Assembly (NCBI GenBank): GCA_945882755.1
Contig: CAMCWS010000023.1
Location: forward strand, 1-24,187
DNA: 24,187 nucleotides
Origin: Bordetella parapertussis
GTDB taxonomy: Bacteria > Pseudomonadota > Gammaproteobacteria > Burkholderiales > Burkholderiaceae_C
Direction of reading: 5' to 3'
Under the pieces are notes generated by a model. The model made no database searches and was not told the DNA's origin. It saw only the letters and a program-made list of their open reading frames with translations. Shown one piece after another: positions 6,502 through 15,483 of the stretch. Within the stretch, counting starts at the first letter, position 1. Every line of letters begins with the position of its first letter. Both the position numbers and the translations under genes were made by a program.

Positions 6502-7726
6502 AAGGCTTAGGCCACAAAGCCCATAAACGCAAGGGTTGTTTCAAGCGCCCCGCCACTTCACCGGCGTCTCGGCCTGTACCCATGAAAAAATCCGCACGCA
6601 CTGCCCCCACGATAGCACTGCCCGTGTCTTGCGCTAACACCAAGCGCGACAAGGCTTGGGTGGGGCCAGGCGACACCAACCACAGCGGCGTGCCATAGGG
6701 GATGCTGAGTGGATCGATGGCCACCGAGCGCCCAGCGACCAGCGGTATGCCCTGTGCACCGCGCGGACCCACACTGGGGTCGGCCCCCATGGGCTCTTCT
6801 TTGAAAAACACATAACGCGGATTGGTCCAAAGCAATTCTTGGCGACGCTGCGGGTTGCGCTGCAACCACGCCTTGATGCCCGGCCACGAGGCGTCGCGTG
6901 TTTCGCCTTTGTCCAGCAACCATCTGCCTACACTTTGGTAGGGCTGATCATTGGACGCGGCAAAGCCCACACGGACGGTGCGTACACTGCCATCGGGCTC
7001 GGTGATGCGCAGTCTGCCGGATCCTTGGATGTGCAAAATCAAAGCATCCACTGGGTCGGCCAACCATGCAATCTCGCGGCCACGCAAAGCGTTTTGTGCC
7101 GCAGGCAGGCTTTCTATGTCTTGGCGGGTGAACCAAGGCTTGCCATTCCCTGCACCCGGCGGGGTGGCATACAAAGGGGTATTAAAGCCATTGCCTGCCA
7201 AACGCTGTGCCTCGAACACCGGTTCATAGTAGGCGGTGAGCAAGCCACTGGTTTCACCTTCCAAAGACTCCAAGCGGTAAGCCTGCAAGCGACTGAGTAA
7301 CAACAAGCGCTGCTCGGTTTCGCTGGCAATGCTCAGGCGTCGTATATCACTGCACAAGGGGGCGAGCACCGTGCCGCTGACATCGCAATTGGCCAGCAAC
7401 AATGTCCACACCTCGGCCATGGACTCTTGCGGCCAGCCGGGCAACTCTTCGATGGGCACCGGCACCCAGCGGCTTTTGCTCTCGCCTTTGACCGGTGGCT
7501 CAAAACGCGGCGCAGCCTGTGGCACAGTGGGTTGACTGAGCGGCGGGCTGGTCACTGGCGCGGGCTTGACGCTTTCAGGACGCAGCACTGGCGGCGCGGC
7601 AGAGGGCGCAGGCAGACTGGTGGGCCTAGGCACCGAAGAAGCGCAGGACACCAGCATGCCTACAATCGCCACGCTCCATGCTGCGCGGTAAGGCAGCGTC
7701 CAACCTATCCATACATCTGAAAACAT
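6500..7726 (-). CDS. mltA: Membrane-bound lytic murein transglycosylase A
   Basis: MltA cleaves the beta-1,4 bond between MurNAc and GlcNAc in peptidoglycan, forming a 1,6-anhydro end, and is tethered to the outer membrane. From ATG 7726 the protein has 408 residues with a lipoprotein signal ending at LVSC (C28), then a Pro/Ser-rich linker (~30-85). The MltA domain carries SGLLTAYYEPVFEA and LHIQGSGRL, and the C-terminal 3D domain carries VAIDPLSIPYGTPLWL, then LAQDTGSAIVGAVRADFFMG with the conserved aspartates. The open frame continues upstream to ATG 7792, but that start adds an odd hydrophilic leader before the signal peptide. No clear SD is seen before 7726. The start overlaps, on the opposite strand, the ATG of a small plus-strand ORF. 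Confidence 0.93.
   Translation of the reverse strand: MFSDVWIGWTLPYRAAWSVAIVGMLVSCASSVPRPTSLPAPSAAPPVLRPESVKPAPVTSPPLSQPTVPQAAPRFEPPVKGESKSRWVPVPIEELPGWPQESMAEVWTLLLANCDVSGTVLAPLCSDIRRLSIASETEQRLLLLSRLQAYRLESLEGETSGLLTAYYEPVFEAQRLAGNGFNTPLYATPPGAGNGKPWFTRQDIESLPAAQNALRGREIAWLADPVDALILHIQGSGRLRITEPDGSVRTVRVGFAASNDQPYQSVGRWLLDKGETRDASWPGIKAWLQRNPQRRQELLWTNPRYVFFKEEPMGADPSVGPRGAQGIPLVAGRSVAIDPLSIPYGTPLWLVSPGPTQALSRLVLAQDTGSAIVGAVRADFFMGTGRDAGEVAGRLKQPLRLWALWPKP
7661..7666 (+). promoter_or_regulatory. Possible -10 element for the small plus-strand ORF
   Basis: TACAAT, a common -10 variant in this bacterial group, lies about 60 bases before the ATG of the 44-residue ORF at 7725. The -35 region at 17-bp spacing (GAAGCG) is poor, so this is only a weak promoter call, and it falls inside the 5' part of mltA. 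Confidence 0.25.
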
Positions 7727-7859
7727 GCTGCTGATTTTGCTTGAATCCCTGGGTGCTGGCTTGCTGCTGGCGTTCATCGTGTGGTGGACCATGTTTCATG
7801 GTCGTAACAAAGGCGAACCAGAAGACAAAGAACGCGACAAAGATAACGGCAAAGACTGA
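7725..7859 (+). CDS. Small single-span membrane protein (44 aa), hypothetical
   Basis: An ORF from ATG 7725 to TGA 7857-7859. It encodes MLLILLESLGAGLLLAFIVW at the N-terminus, then WTMFHGRNKG and a charged Glu/Asp/Lys tail. The layout is one clear transmembrane helix (residues ~2-24), a basic cap, and a hydrophilic cytoplasmic tail, a common design for genuine small membrane proteins. It ends exactly one base before the nit stop codon on the other strand, and otherwise fills the whole gap between mltA and nit. Its ATG overlaps the CAT of the mltA start. No good SD is seen. Function is unknown. It could be spurious, but the hydrophobic-then-charged layout and the exact fit argue for a real gene. 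Confidence 0.5.
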   Translation: MLLILLESLGAGLLLAFIVWWTMFHGRNKGEPEDKERDKDNGKD

Positions 7860-8678
7860 TCATCCCAGCGGTGAGCGGCGCAGGGGCAACTGCTGTCGGC
7901 GCTCGCGCAATTGATCGATAGACAAATCAGCCAGCACACAGGCCTCGCCCTCGTCTTGCACCGCTTGTACCTGACCCCAAGGGTCTACCCACATCGAATG
8001 CCCCCAAGTGCGGCGGCCGTTGCTGTGCTTGCCGCCTTGCGCTGCAGCACCTACCCAGGCTAAGTTGTCAATCGCACGCGAGCGTAACAACACTTCCCAG
8101 TGGGCAGAGCCGGTGGTGTGTGTGAAGGCGCTGGGTGCGAGCAGCAACTCGGCACCTTGCTGCACCAATTGGCGGTACAGCTGAGGAAAGCGCAGGTCGT
8201 AACAGACGCTCAAACCAATGCGCCACGTATGGCCATCTTTGGAAGGCAAATCCATCACCACCGGCGTGTCCCCGGCTTGCAGCACCACGCTTTCGTCGTA
8301 GCTTTCGCGGCCATTGTCAAAGCAAAACAAATGGATTTTGTCGTAACGCGCCATGCATTCGCCTTGGGCGTTGTAAACCAAGGTGGTGTTGCGCACATGC
8401 GAACTGTCGCCTGGAACAGCAATCGGCAAAGTACCCGCCACCAAGCACACGCCATAGGTCTTGGCCATGGCGGCCAAGCGCCGCTGCATGGGGCCGTCAC
8501 CATAGGCTTCGGCGATGGCCAATTTGTCGGTGTCGTGCTGACCTAGCAAACAAAAATACTCTGGCAATACAGCCAATTCGGCACCTGCGTGGGCAGCTTG
8601 CGCCAGCAAGCGCTCAGCGGTGTCGAGGTTGGTAGCCACATCAGTGGTGGAGACCATTTGCAGCAAAGCGGCTTTCAT
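7860..8678 (-). CDS. Carbon-nitrogen hydrolase, Nit1/deaminated glutathione amidase-like
   Basis: A 272-residue nitrilase-superfamily amidase with the full catalytic triad: E40 in AVLPEYF, K114 in RYDKIHLF and C159 in GLSVCYDLRFPQLYR. The FDNGRESYDES segment (120-130) and the RRTWGHSMWVDPWG block near the C-terminus place it in the Nit1/NIT2-like branch. Such enzymes repair deaminated glutathione or act as omega-amidases on 2-oxoglutaramate. Which substrate applies cannot be told from sequence alone. The start overlaps the yhdP stop by 4 bp (ATGA), so it is translationally coupled to yhdP, a pairing frequent in betaproteobacteria. Cytosolic, no signal peptide. Confidence 0.92.
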   Translation of the reverse strand: MKAALLQMVSTTDVATNLDTAERLLAQAAHAGAELAVLPEYFCLLGQHDTDKLAIAEAYGDGPMQRRLAAMAKTYGVCLVAGTLPIAVPGDSSHVRNTTLVYNAQGECMARYDKIHLFCFDNGRESYDESVVLQAGDTPVVMDLPSKDGHTWRIGLSVCYDLRFPQLYRQLVQQGAELLLAPSAFTHTTGSAHWEVLLRSRAIDNLAWVGAAAQGGKHSNGRRTWGHSMWVDPWGQVQAVQDEGEACVLADLSIDQLRERRQQLPLRRSPLG

Positions 8679-11600
8679 GGTTTGACTTCCTTTTGTGTAG
8701 AGCCATCGACTTTGCTAACCTTGGGGTCTTTCCAAGAGCCCTGTACGCGAAACTCTTGGGTGGTTGATCTGGCCAAGGGCGTCTTCAAAAAATACTGGGT
8801 GAGAAAACTGGTCAAACCCACCACGGGGTTGATGATGGTGTAGAGCAAGGTAGCGGTGCCGGTGTTGAGGTCGGGTACCACCACCACTTTGAGATCTTGG
8901 GTTTCATGCTCGATATCGGCCTTGCCTTCGAGCATGACCGCGGCTGTCACGCCCTTCATTTGCAAATTGTTGGTGCTGGCAATGCCTTGCTGGATTTGCA
9001 CGTCGCCACGCACAAAGTCAAAGGTAAATCCCTCACTAAAGACGTCGGAAAAGTCCAAGGTGAGGCGCCGTGGCAAGGCTTGTAAATTGAGCACACCAAA
9101 CAGCCGCGCAACCCCTGGCTCGGCTTTCAAAAACTGACCCTTGTCGATGTTGACATTGAACTGCCCGCTCATACTTGTGTAGTCGGGCGAGAAAGGCGAA
9201 CCGGTCCAACCGACCTGCCCAACCATGCGCCCTTTGCCGTTGCGAATCGCGCCTTTGTAGCCCAAGCGCTCCAACAACTCGCCTGAGTTTTGCAGCTGAA
9301 AAGTGAAATCAAGTTGGGTACGCTTGGCTTGCAAACGACCCACACCGCCCCATTGGCCTTTGGCCTGAAAACTCGCTTCTGGCAAGGTGAGGTTGAATTT
9401 GTTAAGCACCCATTCGCGTCCACCGCCAGCGATGGCACGGCTGAAACCATCGATCTCGGCACGACCCAATTTCAAGCCACGCAGCTCCAAGTTGTCGATG
9501 ACGATGTCCATGGCGGGTAAATCTTTGGGGGAGTCTGACAAAGTTGCTTCCACATCCTTCACCGCAGCAGGAGGAATCACCAAATTGGCCAGCTTGGCGA
9601 CCACCTGCGCTGTTTGGTTGTCTTGCGCAGGTTTGTAGTCGATTTGCCCCTGCGCTTCATCGGCTTTGAGTTGGATACGCCATTGCGGACCCTGCTTGTC
9701 GGCGCTGGCTTGCACCCGATTGAAGGTTCGACCCAACCAAAGCAATTCATTGGTGCCCACCTCAAATCGGGTAGGAACAAAGGCCATGGCTTGGGGACTG
9801 GCAGGCTTAGCAGCTTGGTCTCCCTTGGTTTGGGTGCCGAGCCAGCCGGACAAGGTTTGTTGCCAATCGTCGGCATGGAAGTGTGGCAACTGCACTTGCA
9901 TCAGCACCGCACCTTCAGGAATGTCTTTGCGCGGTGTCACAGGTCCCAAGGTAATCTGCCCGCGCAAGACCTGCGGCACTTGAGGCGTCATATCGCGCAA
10001 ATAACTGACGGTGATGAGTTGCCCCAAAGTGAGGGTGCTTTGCTCTAAATGCGCAGTGCCACGCGACTGCGCCACATGCAGCAACTCATTGTCAAAGCGT
10101 ACCGGCCAAATGGCATCCGCGGGTTTGTTCAAAGGCTCAGGCAAATCCACGCCCATGCCCTGCAAAGAACTGCTGAAAGAAAACTCGGGCACACCTCGGC
10201 GCAAGCCCAAGCTGGCAACAAAGGAGGTGCTGCCGCTTAAGTGCGCAGCAAAACCCGAGACCAGCGCAGGCTCGGGCAATTGGCGCAAAGCCTCGGCGCT
10301 GACACTGCCTTGCAAACTCAGGCGCGAAGGGCCTGCTGTTGCGATATCGTTGAAACGCAGACCGCCATCAAGGCGAGCATCCCCGCCCAGCCAACGCAGA
10401 CGCATATTGTTGACCGCCAACCCTGACTCGGTGTAGTTGAGGGTGCCGTGCAATTTGCTAAAGCGCGGCAGCGACGGCTGCCACTGGATATCGTTGCCAT
10501 TGAGCACCACGCTGCCTTGCACTTTGGCCAAAGCCATGTTTTGCAGTGGAAGATTCAGGCGAAGTTGGTGTTCGGCGGTGCCGGTGGCGCTGACCTGCGT
10601 GAACGCTTGATCGGTGATGCTGTTGAGCGGCGAGGTTTTGACCATCTGCGCCACATCGCTCAAATTGCCGCGCATCTGCGTGTTGATGTCCACCACAATA
10701 TCGCGCAGGTCGGCGATTTGCAAGTCCAACTTGCTCAGGGTTGTGGCCCCTTCTTGCCCGAGGCGAGCGGTTGCGCCCTTGATGAAAAGGCGGTTGCGGT
10801 TGATTTGCAACTCACCTGCGGCTTGTTGCACCAGCGGCCAGGCGACTTTGTCGCGTCGCTGTGCCGCACTCATCGAACTGTTGGGGGCGTACTGCATGCT
10901 CAAGCCTTGAAACGGCGCTTTGACGGTGAACACGCCCTCGTTGTTGCGGCTGAACGGAAAGCGGTCCAAGGGGCCTTTGAGCTCGATAGCGGCTTGGCTG
11001 AAACGACCCGCCAATAAAGCGTCGCGCAAATAGTGGCGGGCTTGTTCATCCATGGCACGCGGCAAATAGCGGTGCAGCGTGGTCGCGTCTAAGCGGGCCA
11101 CCTTGGCCTGCATATCCAACAGACCCATGTCTTGTTCGCTCGTGCCAGACAACCAACTGCCTTTGGCTTGCGCTTGCAAGTCGGGGTTGTCCATTTGGGC
11201 TTGGTGCACTGTCACCGCCCATTGGCTGTCTTTTTTTGCCCAAGAAACATCTGCCGACGCTTCTTTGACGGCCATTTGGTTGGCCTCCCAAATACCACCC
11301 ATTTCCAAACGACCGCCTGTTTGCTGCCATTGGGCTTTTCCGCCGTGTTCGCTGACCTCCAGGGTGAGTTTCGACGACTGCAGGCCTGGCCACCACAAAG
11401 CAGGATCAGGCTTGGCGGCACTGCTCGACGATTGAAGCGTCAAGCCAGTGACCTCGGTTTTGAGGTTGAACTGTGGCGCATCGCTGTGCGCCAAAAACCA
11501 ACGCACATCGAGTTGCTTGACCTGCCCCTTGGGTTGCGCCAAGGCCAGCCGTGCTTGCCAATGCTCGCCCAAGGGCAAGCGCTGGGCTATGCGCGCAAGC

Positions 11601-12733
11601 ATTTCCAAAGAAAAGCCCTGTAATTGCAGTTCGCCGGCATCGGCCACCTGCTCGCCCTCGTTGCGCCAGGCCACACGACTGTTCCCCAAATTCCATTCTT
11701 CGCCATCTTCAAAGCGCAAGGCCAGGTCTTGGCTGCGCAAGTCCTGCCCCAAGCCCTCTAACCAAGCTTGGTGGTGCACACGCCCTTGGACTTGTTGCAG
11801 CATCACCGCAGGGGCAGTCGCGTTCGCTTGCCAACGCAGTGACTGCAGATTGACGTCCACGGTTTGCGCCATCACCTTGCCTTGGCGCACCTGCGCCCAT
11901 ACCCGCAACCAACCCTGGCCGGTTTGCAAGCCCTCTCCGAGCACAAAGCTCAGGTAGGGCTGGATGGGTGCGAGGTCGATGTGCGAAAAAGCGGCGTAGA
12001 CATCGCCATCCCAGGTCTGTATGTCGCTGGCATGGTGGCTGAAAAAGGGCTGGTGAAAACGCCCTTGCAGGCTAAACCGAGCACCCCATTCAGGCGGCGG
12101 CGTGGCATCGATACGCCAATCGTGGCTGCGCAAGCCATTGCGTAAAACCACATTGACTTCTTGCAATTCCACCGCAGGCAATAACGCCTTCTGATCAACC
12201 CAGCGCAAGCGCCCTCGGTGTACAAATATTTCGGGTTGGCTCCAAAACCAGTCGGCCAAGGCCGAGGGTTGTGCCTGCCCCATGGACAAACCGGCAATGC
12301 GCAACAGTCCTTCGCCGTCTCGGGTCACCTCAATCAAGGGGCTGTCAATGTCGACCCGATCCAGCGACAAGGTCAAAAGCGACGTGGGCGAAAGCGACAC
12401 CAGCACGCGTGGCAGGTGCAACACTTGTTGGTCAGCGGCATCGCGCAGCACAAAGTCGGTGATTTCCAAGGACGGCAGCCAGTCGGTGGAGAGGGTGTCT
12501 AGGTTGCCTATGCTGACCTTCACGCCCAAGGCTTGCGAAGCCATGGCTTCGATGTCGCCCTTCCAATCGAGCACACGCGGCACAATCCAAAAATGCAAGG
12601 CCAGCGCGGCCACAGCCACCAAACCCCAGGCCGACAAGGCCAACCACCACAGAACCCGCACACACCACGCGTAGCCACGCCACCAAGGCGAGGGCTTGGC
12701 AGTGACAATGGGTGAATCTACGGTGTTTGTCAT
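8675..12733 (-). CDS. yhdP: YhdP family AsmA-like envelope protein (TIGR02099/DUF3971)
   Basis: A 1352-residue AsmA-like protein. A single N-terminal membrane anchor (LWWLALSAWGLVAVAALALH, ~28-47) precedes a very long periplasmic region of beta-rich repeats with the DUF3971 centre. The C-terminal AsmA-like end contains NNLQMKGVTAAVMLEGKADI, then TQDLKVVVVPDLNTGTATLL and NPVVGLTSFLTQYFLKTPLA, a typical YhdP ending. YhdP with TamB and YdbH forms bridges that move phospholipids from inner to outer membrane in E. coli (1266 residues there). I choose ATG 12733 (MTNTVDSPIV). The open frame extends upstream to 13021 but would run deep into glnE. It forms an operon with the downstream nit gene. Confidence 0.93.
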   Translation of the reverse strand: MTNTVDSPIVTAKPSPWWRGYAWCVRVLWWLALSAWGLVAVAALALHFWIVPRVLDWKGDIEAMASQALGVKVSIGNLDTLSTDWLPSLEITDFVLRDAADQQVLHLPRVLVSLSPTSLLTLSLDRVDIDSPLIEVTRDGEGLLRIAGLSMGQAQPSALADWFWSQPEIFVHRGRLRWVDQKALLPAVELQEVNVVLRNGLRSHDWRIDATPPPEWGARFSLQGRFHQPFFSHHASDIQTWDGDVYAAFSHIDLAPIQPYLSFVLGEGLQTGQGWLRVWAQVRQGKVMAQTVDVNLQSLRWQANATAPAVMLQQVQGRVHHQAWLEGLGQDLRSQDLALRFEDGEEWNLGNSRVAWRNEGEQVADAGELQLQGFSLEMLARIAQRLPLGEHWQARLALAQPKGQVKQLDVRWFLAHSDAPQFNLKTEVTGLTLQSSSSAAKPDPALWWPGLQSSKLTLEVSEHGGKAQWQQTGGRLEMGGIWEANQMAVKEASADVSWAKKDSQWAVTVHQAQMDNPDLQAQAKGSWLSGTSEQDMGLLDMQAKVARLDATTLHRYLPRAMDEQARHYLRDALLAGRFSQAAIELKGPLDRFPFSRNNEGVFTVKAPFQGLSMQYAPNSSMSAAQRRDKVAWPLVQQAAGELQINRNRLFIKGATARLGQEGATTLSKLDLQIADLRDIVVDINTQMRGNLSDVAQMVKTSPLNSITDQAFTQVSATGTAEHQLRLNLPLQNMALAKVQGSVVLNGNDIQWQPSLPRFSKLHGTLNYTESGLAVNNMRLRWLGGDARLDGGLRFNDIATAGPSRLSLQGSVSAEALRQLPEPALVSGFAAHLSGSTSFVASLGLRRGVPEFSFSSSLQGMGVDLPEPLNKPADAIWPVRFDNELLHVAQSRGTAHLEQSTLTLGQLITVSYLRDMTPQVPQVLRGQITLGPVTPRKDIPEGAVLMQVQLPHFHADDWQQTLSGWLGTQTKGDQAAKPASPQAMAFVPTRFEVGTNELLWLGRTFNRVQASADKQGPQWRIQLKADEAQGQIDYKPAQDNQTAQVVAKLANLVIPPAAVKDVEATLSDSPKDLPAMDIVIDNLELRGLKLGRAEIDGFSRAIAGGGREWVLNKFNLTLPEASFQAKGQWGGVGRLQAKRTQLDFTFQLQNSGELLERLGYKGAIRNGKGRMVGQVGWTGSPFSPDYTSMSGQFNVNIDKGQFLKAEPGVARLFGVLNLQALPRRLTLDFSDVFSEGFTFDFVRGDVQIQQGIASTNNLQMKGVTAAVMLEGKADIEHETQDLKVVVVPDLNTGTATLLYTIINPVVGLTSFLTQYFLKTPLARSTTQEFRVQGSWKDPKVSKVDGSTQKEVKP

Positions 12734-12792
12734 GGCGAAAGAATCATCAGAATTATGACCCGCAAAACCACCTGCATGCATACTGTCCAACC
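12734..12792. promoter_or_regulatory. Divergent yhdP/glnE promoter region
   Basis: A 59-bp spacer between the divergent starts. On the plus strand, ATGACC (12755-12760), an 18-bp spacer and CATACT (12779-12784) make a plausible sigma70-like promoter with a start point a few bases before the glnE ATG. On the minus strand, CATAAT (complement of 12752-12757) is a good -10 for yhdP, without a convincing -35. The short spacing implies very short 5' leaders and possible promoter interference. Confidence 0.35.
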
Positions 12793-15483
12793 ATGACCCT
12801 GCCCCCCCCTTTTTCGCAAGGTTCACGTTTGGTGCAACGCCTGCACAGGCGCTATCCCCAAGAACTGGCACTGCTGCCTGCAGGCCAGCCCACAGCAGCG
12901 CATTTGCAAACCGCCTATGCCCGTTTACGCCAAGCCTATCCGCAGGTGGCAGACGCGCTGCGCGTGCTGCGCCAGTTGGTGCTGGAGCGACTGGTGGTGC
13001 TGGACTGCGATCAACAAGCACCTCTGAACACCGTCATGCAAAGCATGACCGCACTGGCTGAATTTTGCTTAGGCGAAGCTTTGCAAGAAGCCTTGGCCCG
13101 TGTTGATCTGCGCCATGGCGCACCCATGACAGCCCAAGGTACACGAGCTGAACTTTGGGTCGTCGGCATGGGCAAACTGGGCGCGGGTGAACTGAATGTC
13201 TCCAGTGATATCGATTTGGTCTATGTGTTCGATGAAGAAGGGCAGACCCAAGGTATCGAAGGGGGTCGCGGCGTGGTTAGCAACCACAGCTACTTTGACA
13301 AAGTGGTCAAACAGCTTTACGCCTTGATTGGCGAGACCACCGAGCATGGTCAAGTCTTTCGCATGGACTTGGCCCTGCGCCCCAACGGCGAGTCGGGCCA
13401 CAGCGTGGTGTCGCTTGACGCCTTGGAAGAGTATTTCCAAGTGCAGGGCCGTGAATGGGAGCGTTTGGCATGGCTGAAAGCGCGGGTGGTGGCGCCTGCG
13501 ACCTGCATCGATCAGGTCAAGGCTTTGCGCGAGGTGGTCACGCCTTTTGTGTTTCGCCGCTACCTCGATTACAACGTGTTTGAGGCTTTACGGGTGCTGC
13601 ACCAGCAAATTCGAGCGCAGTCGCAGCGTCTGAGCGCAGGGCGGCCCGAACGCGCCAACGATGTCAAGCTCGGTCGTGGTGGTATCCGAGAAATTGAATT
13701 CACCGTGCAACTGCTGCAAGTGGTGCGCGGCGGGCAGTTTCCCGAGTTGCGCCAACGCGCAACGCTGGACACGCTGGCCAGCCTGGTGCAAGCCCGCTTG
13801 ATGCCCGCCGACACAGCGCAGGCACTGCACGAGGCTTATGTGTTTTTGCGCCGTGTGGAACACCGCATTCAATACTTGGACGACCAACAAACCCACCGCC
13901 TGCCCAGCGACCCTGCCGATTTGCAATGGATTGCCCACACCTTGGGGCTGGCTGGCAGCGACGACTTATTAACAGTGTTGCAGCAACACCGCGATCGCGT
14001 TGCCCAAGAGTTTGAGCGCTTGTTGGGCCAAGGTGAACCCTCACAGGCCGATACGGCCAACTCACCTGCGCCAGTAAGCCACGACTGGGCGGGTGTGCTG
14101 GAAGGCTTATCCCCCCAGTTCCGAGAGCGCATGGCGGCTTGGCCGGCTTTGCCGCGGGTGCTGGCCGTGCGCGAGGACGCCCGTGAGCGACTGCTGCGTT
14201 TGGTGCAACGCACCCAAAGTTGGCTTGACCAAGGCATCATCAACAAAGAGGCTGCGCTGCGCTGGAGCGACTGGATGGAGCCCTTGCTGCGGCGCGAAAC
14301 CTATTTGGCCTTGCTGCTTGAGCGCCCGCAGGTACACCAACAGTTGCTGCGGTTGCTGGGCTCGGCACGCTGGGCGGCGCGCTATTTGCGCACCCACCCA
14401 GGGGTGATAGACGAGTTGGCCAACCCCGAGGTGTTGGATGAACGCTTTGATGCCACGCAGCTGCGCCGCCATTTGCAAGCCCGCCACGATGCTCTTGCCA
14501 GCCAAGGCGCGGATGACGAGGAAAGCCTGCTCAATGTGCTGCGCCGCGCCCACCACGGTGAAACCTTGCTGACACTGGCGCGGGATGTAGAGGGTCGTTT
14601 GAGCGTGGAGCAAGTGGCGGACGATTTGAGTTTGTTGGCAGACACCTTGGTCGAGGTGGCAGCCTTGTGGGTTTGGTCACGCCTGAAAACACGCCACCGT
14701 GAACTGCCTTGTTTTGCGGTTCTGGGTTATGGCAAATGGGGGGGGAAAGAGCTGGGCTATGGCAGCGACCTCGATATCGTTTTTGTCTACCAAGACGAAC
14801 ACCCCCAAGCGGGGGAGATCTACGCGGGGTTTGCGCGCAAGCTGATTCAGTGGCTGACCATCAAAACCGGCGAAGGCGATGTGTACGAAATTGACACCGC
14901 ATTGCGGCCCAATGGCAACGCCGGTTTGTTGGTGAGTTCGTGGGAGTCGTTTGCCGACTACCAACGCCAGCGTGGCTCCAACACCGCTTGGGTCTGGGAA
15001 CACCAAGCCATGACACGTGCGCGGTTTTGCGTGGGCGACGAGCAGCTGCGCCAGCCGTTTGAAGAAGTCCGCCGTGAAGTTTTGTGCGCCCCACGCGACC
15101 CGCAAGCGCTGGCGCTGGAAGTGGCGGCCATGCGCGACAAAATGCTTGCTGCCCAAACCCTCACGCCAGAAGTATTCGACTTCAAACACAGCCCTGGGGG
15201 CATGATTGACGCCGAGTTTGCGGTGCAGTTTTTGGTGTTGGCCCATGCCGGCCAATACCCCCTGCTGGCAGACAACGTCGGCAATATCGCGTTGCTAGAA
15301 CACGCCGAATCGGTGGGCTTGCTACCCCCTGGCATGGGGCAAGCCGCAGCCGATGCTTACCGCGTTCTACGCCACTGGCAACACCTTGCGCGCTTGGACG
15401 AGGCACCAGCACAGTTGCCACTTAAAGAAGTGCAGCAACAACAAGAGGCTATTGGGGCTTTGTGGCGCTTTGTATTTTTGTGA
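12793..15483 (+). CDS. glnE: Glutamine synthetase adenylyltransferase / adenylyl-removing enzyme
   Basis: GlnE adds AMP to, and phosphorolytically removes it from, glutamine synthetase in response to PII and glutamine, tuning nitrogen assimilation. The 896-residue protein has two nucleotidyltransferase domains. The N-terminal adenylyl removase has GMGKLGAGELNVSSDIDLVY with the S-D-I-D metal site at 138-141. The C-terminal adenylyl transferase has GYGKWGGKELGYGSDLDIVF with G-S-D-L-D at 657-661. PII-UTase GlnE-like helical regions (RLGRGGIREIEF-type block: KLGRGGIREIEFTVQLLQ, and FDFKHSPGGMIDAEFAVQFL) follow each. I use ATG 12793. The frame is open further up, but that part overlaps the yhdP start. 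The last 35 bp overlap the 3' end of rfaE2 on the other strand. Confidence 0.97.
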   Translation: MTLPPPFSQGSRLVQRLHRRYPQELALLPAGQPTAAHLQTAYARLRQAYPQVADALRVLRQLVLERLVVLDCDQQAPLNTVMQSMTALAEFCLGEALQEALARVDLRHGAPMTAQGTRAELWVVGMGKLGAGELNVSSDIDLVYVFDEEGQTQGIEGGRGVVSNHSYFDKVVKQLYALIGETTEHGQVFRMDLALRPNGESGHSVVSLDALEEYFQVQGREWERLAWLKARVVAPATCIDQVKALREVVTPFVFRRYLDYNVFEALRVLHQQIRAQSQRLSAGRPERANDVKLGRGGIREIEFTVQLLQVVRGGQFPELRQRATLDTLASLVQARLMPADTAQALHEAYVFLRRVEHRIQYLDDQQTHRLPSDPADLQWIAHTLGLAGSDDLLTVLQQHRDRVAQEFERLLGQGEPSQADTANSPAPVSHDWAGVLEGLSPQFRERMAAWPALPRVLAVREDARERLLRLVQRTQSWLDQGIINKEAALRWSDWMEPLLRRETYLALLLERPQVHQQLLRLLGSARWAARYLRTHPGVIDELANPEVLDERFDATQLRRHLQARHDALASQGADDEESLLNVLRRAHHGETLLTLARDVEGRLSVEQVADDLSLLADTLVEVAALWVWSRLKTRHRELPCFAVLGYGKWGGKELGYGSDLDIVFVYQDEHPQAGEIYAGFARKLIQWLTIKTGEGDVYEIDTALRPNGNAGLLVSSWESFADYQRQRGSNTAWVWEHQAMTRARFCVGDEQLRQPFEEVRREVLCAPRDPQALALEVAAMRDKMLAAQTLTPEVFDFKHSPGGMIDAEFAVQFLVLAHAGQYPLLADNVGNIALLEHAESVGLLPPGMGQAAADAYRVLRHWQHLARLDEAPAQLPLKEVQQQQEAIGALWRFVFL

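Noticed and set aside
12734..13021. Longer N-terminus of yhdP
   Set aside because: The frame is open to 13021, but it would overlap over 200 bp of glnE and adds a sequence with no YhdP character before the natural MTNTVDSPIV start.
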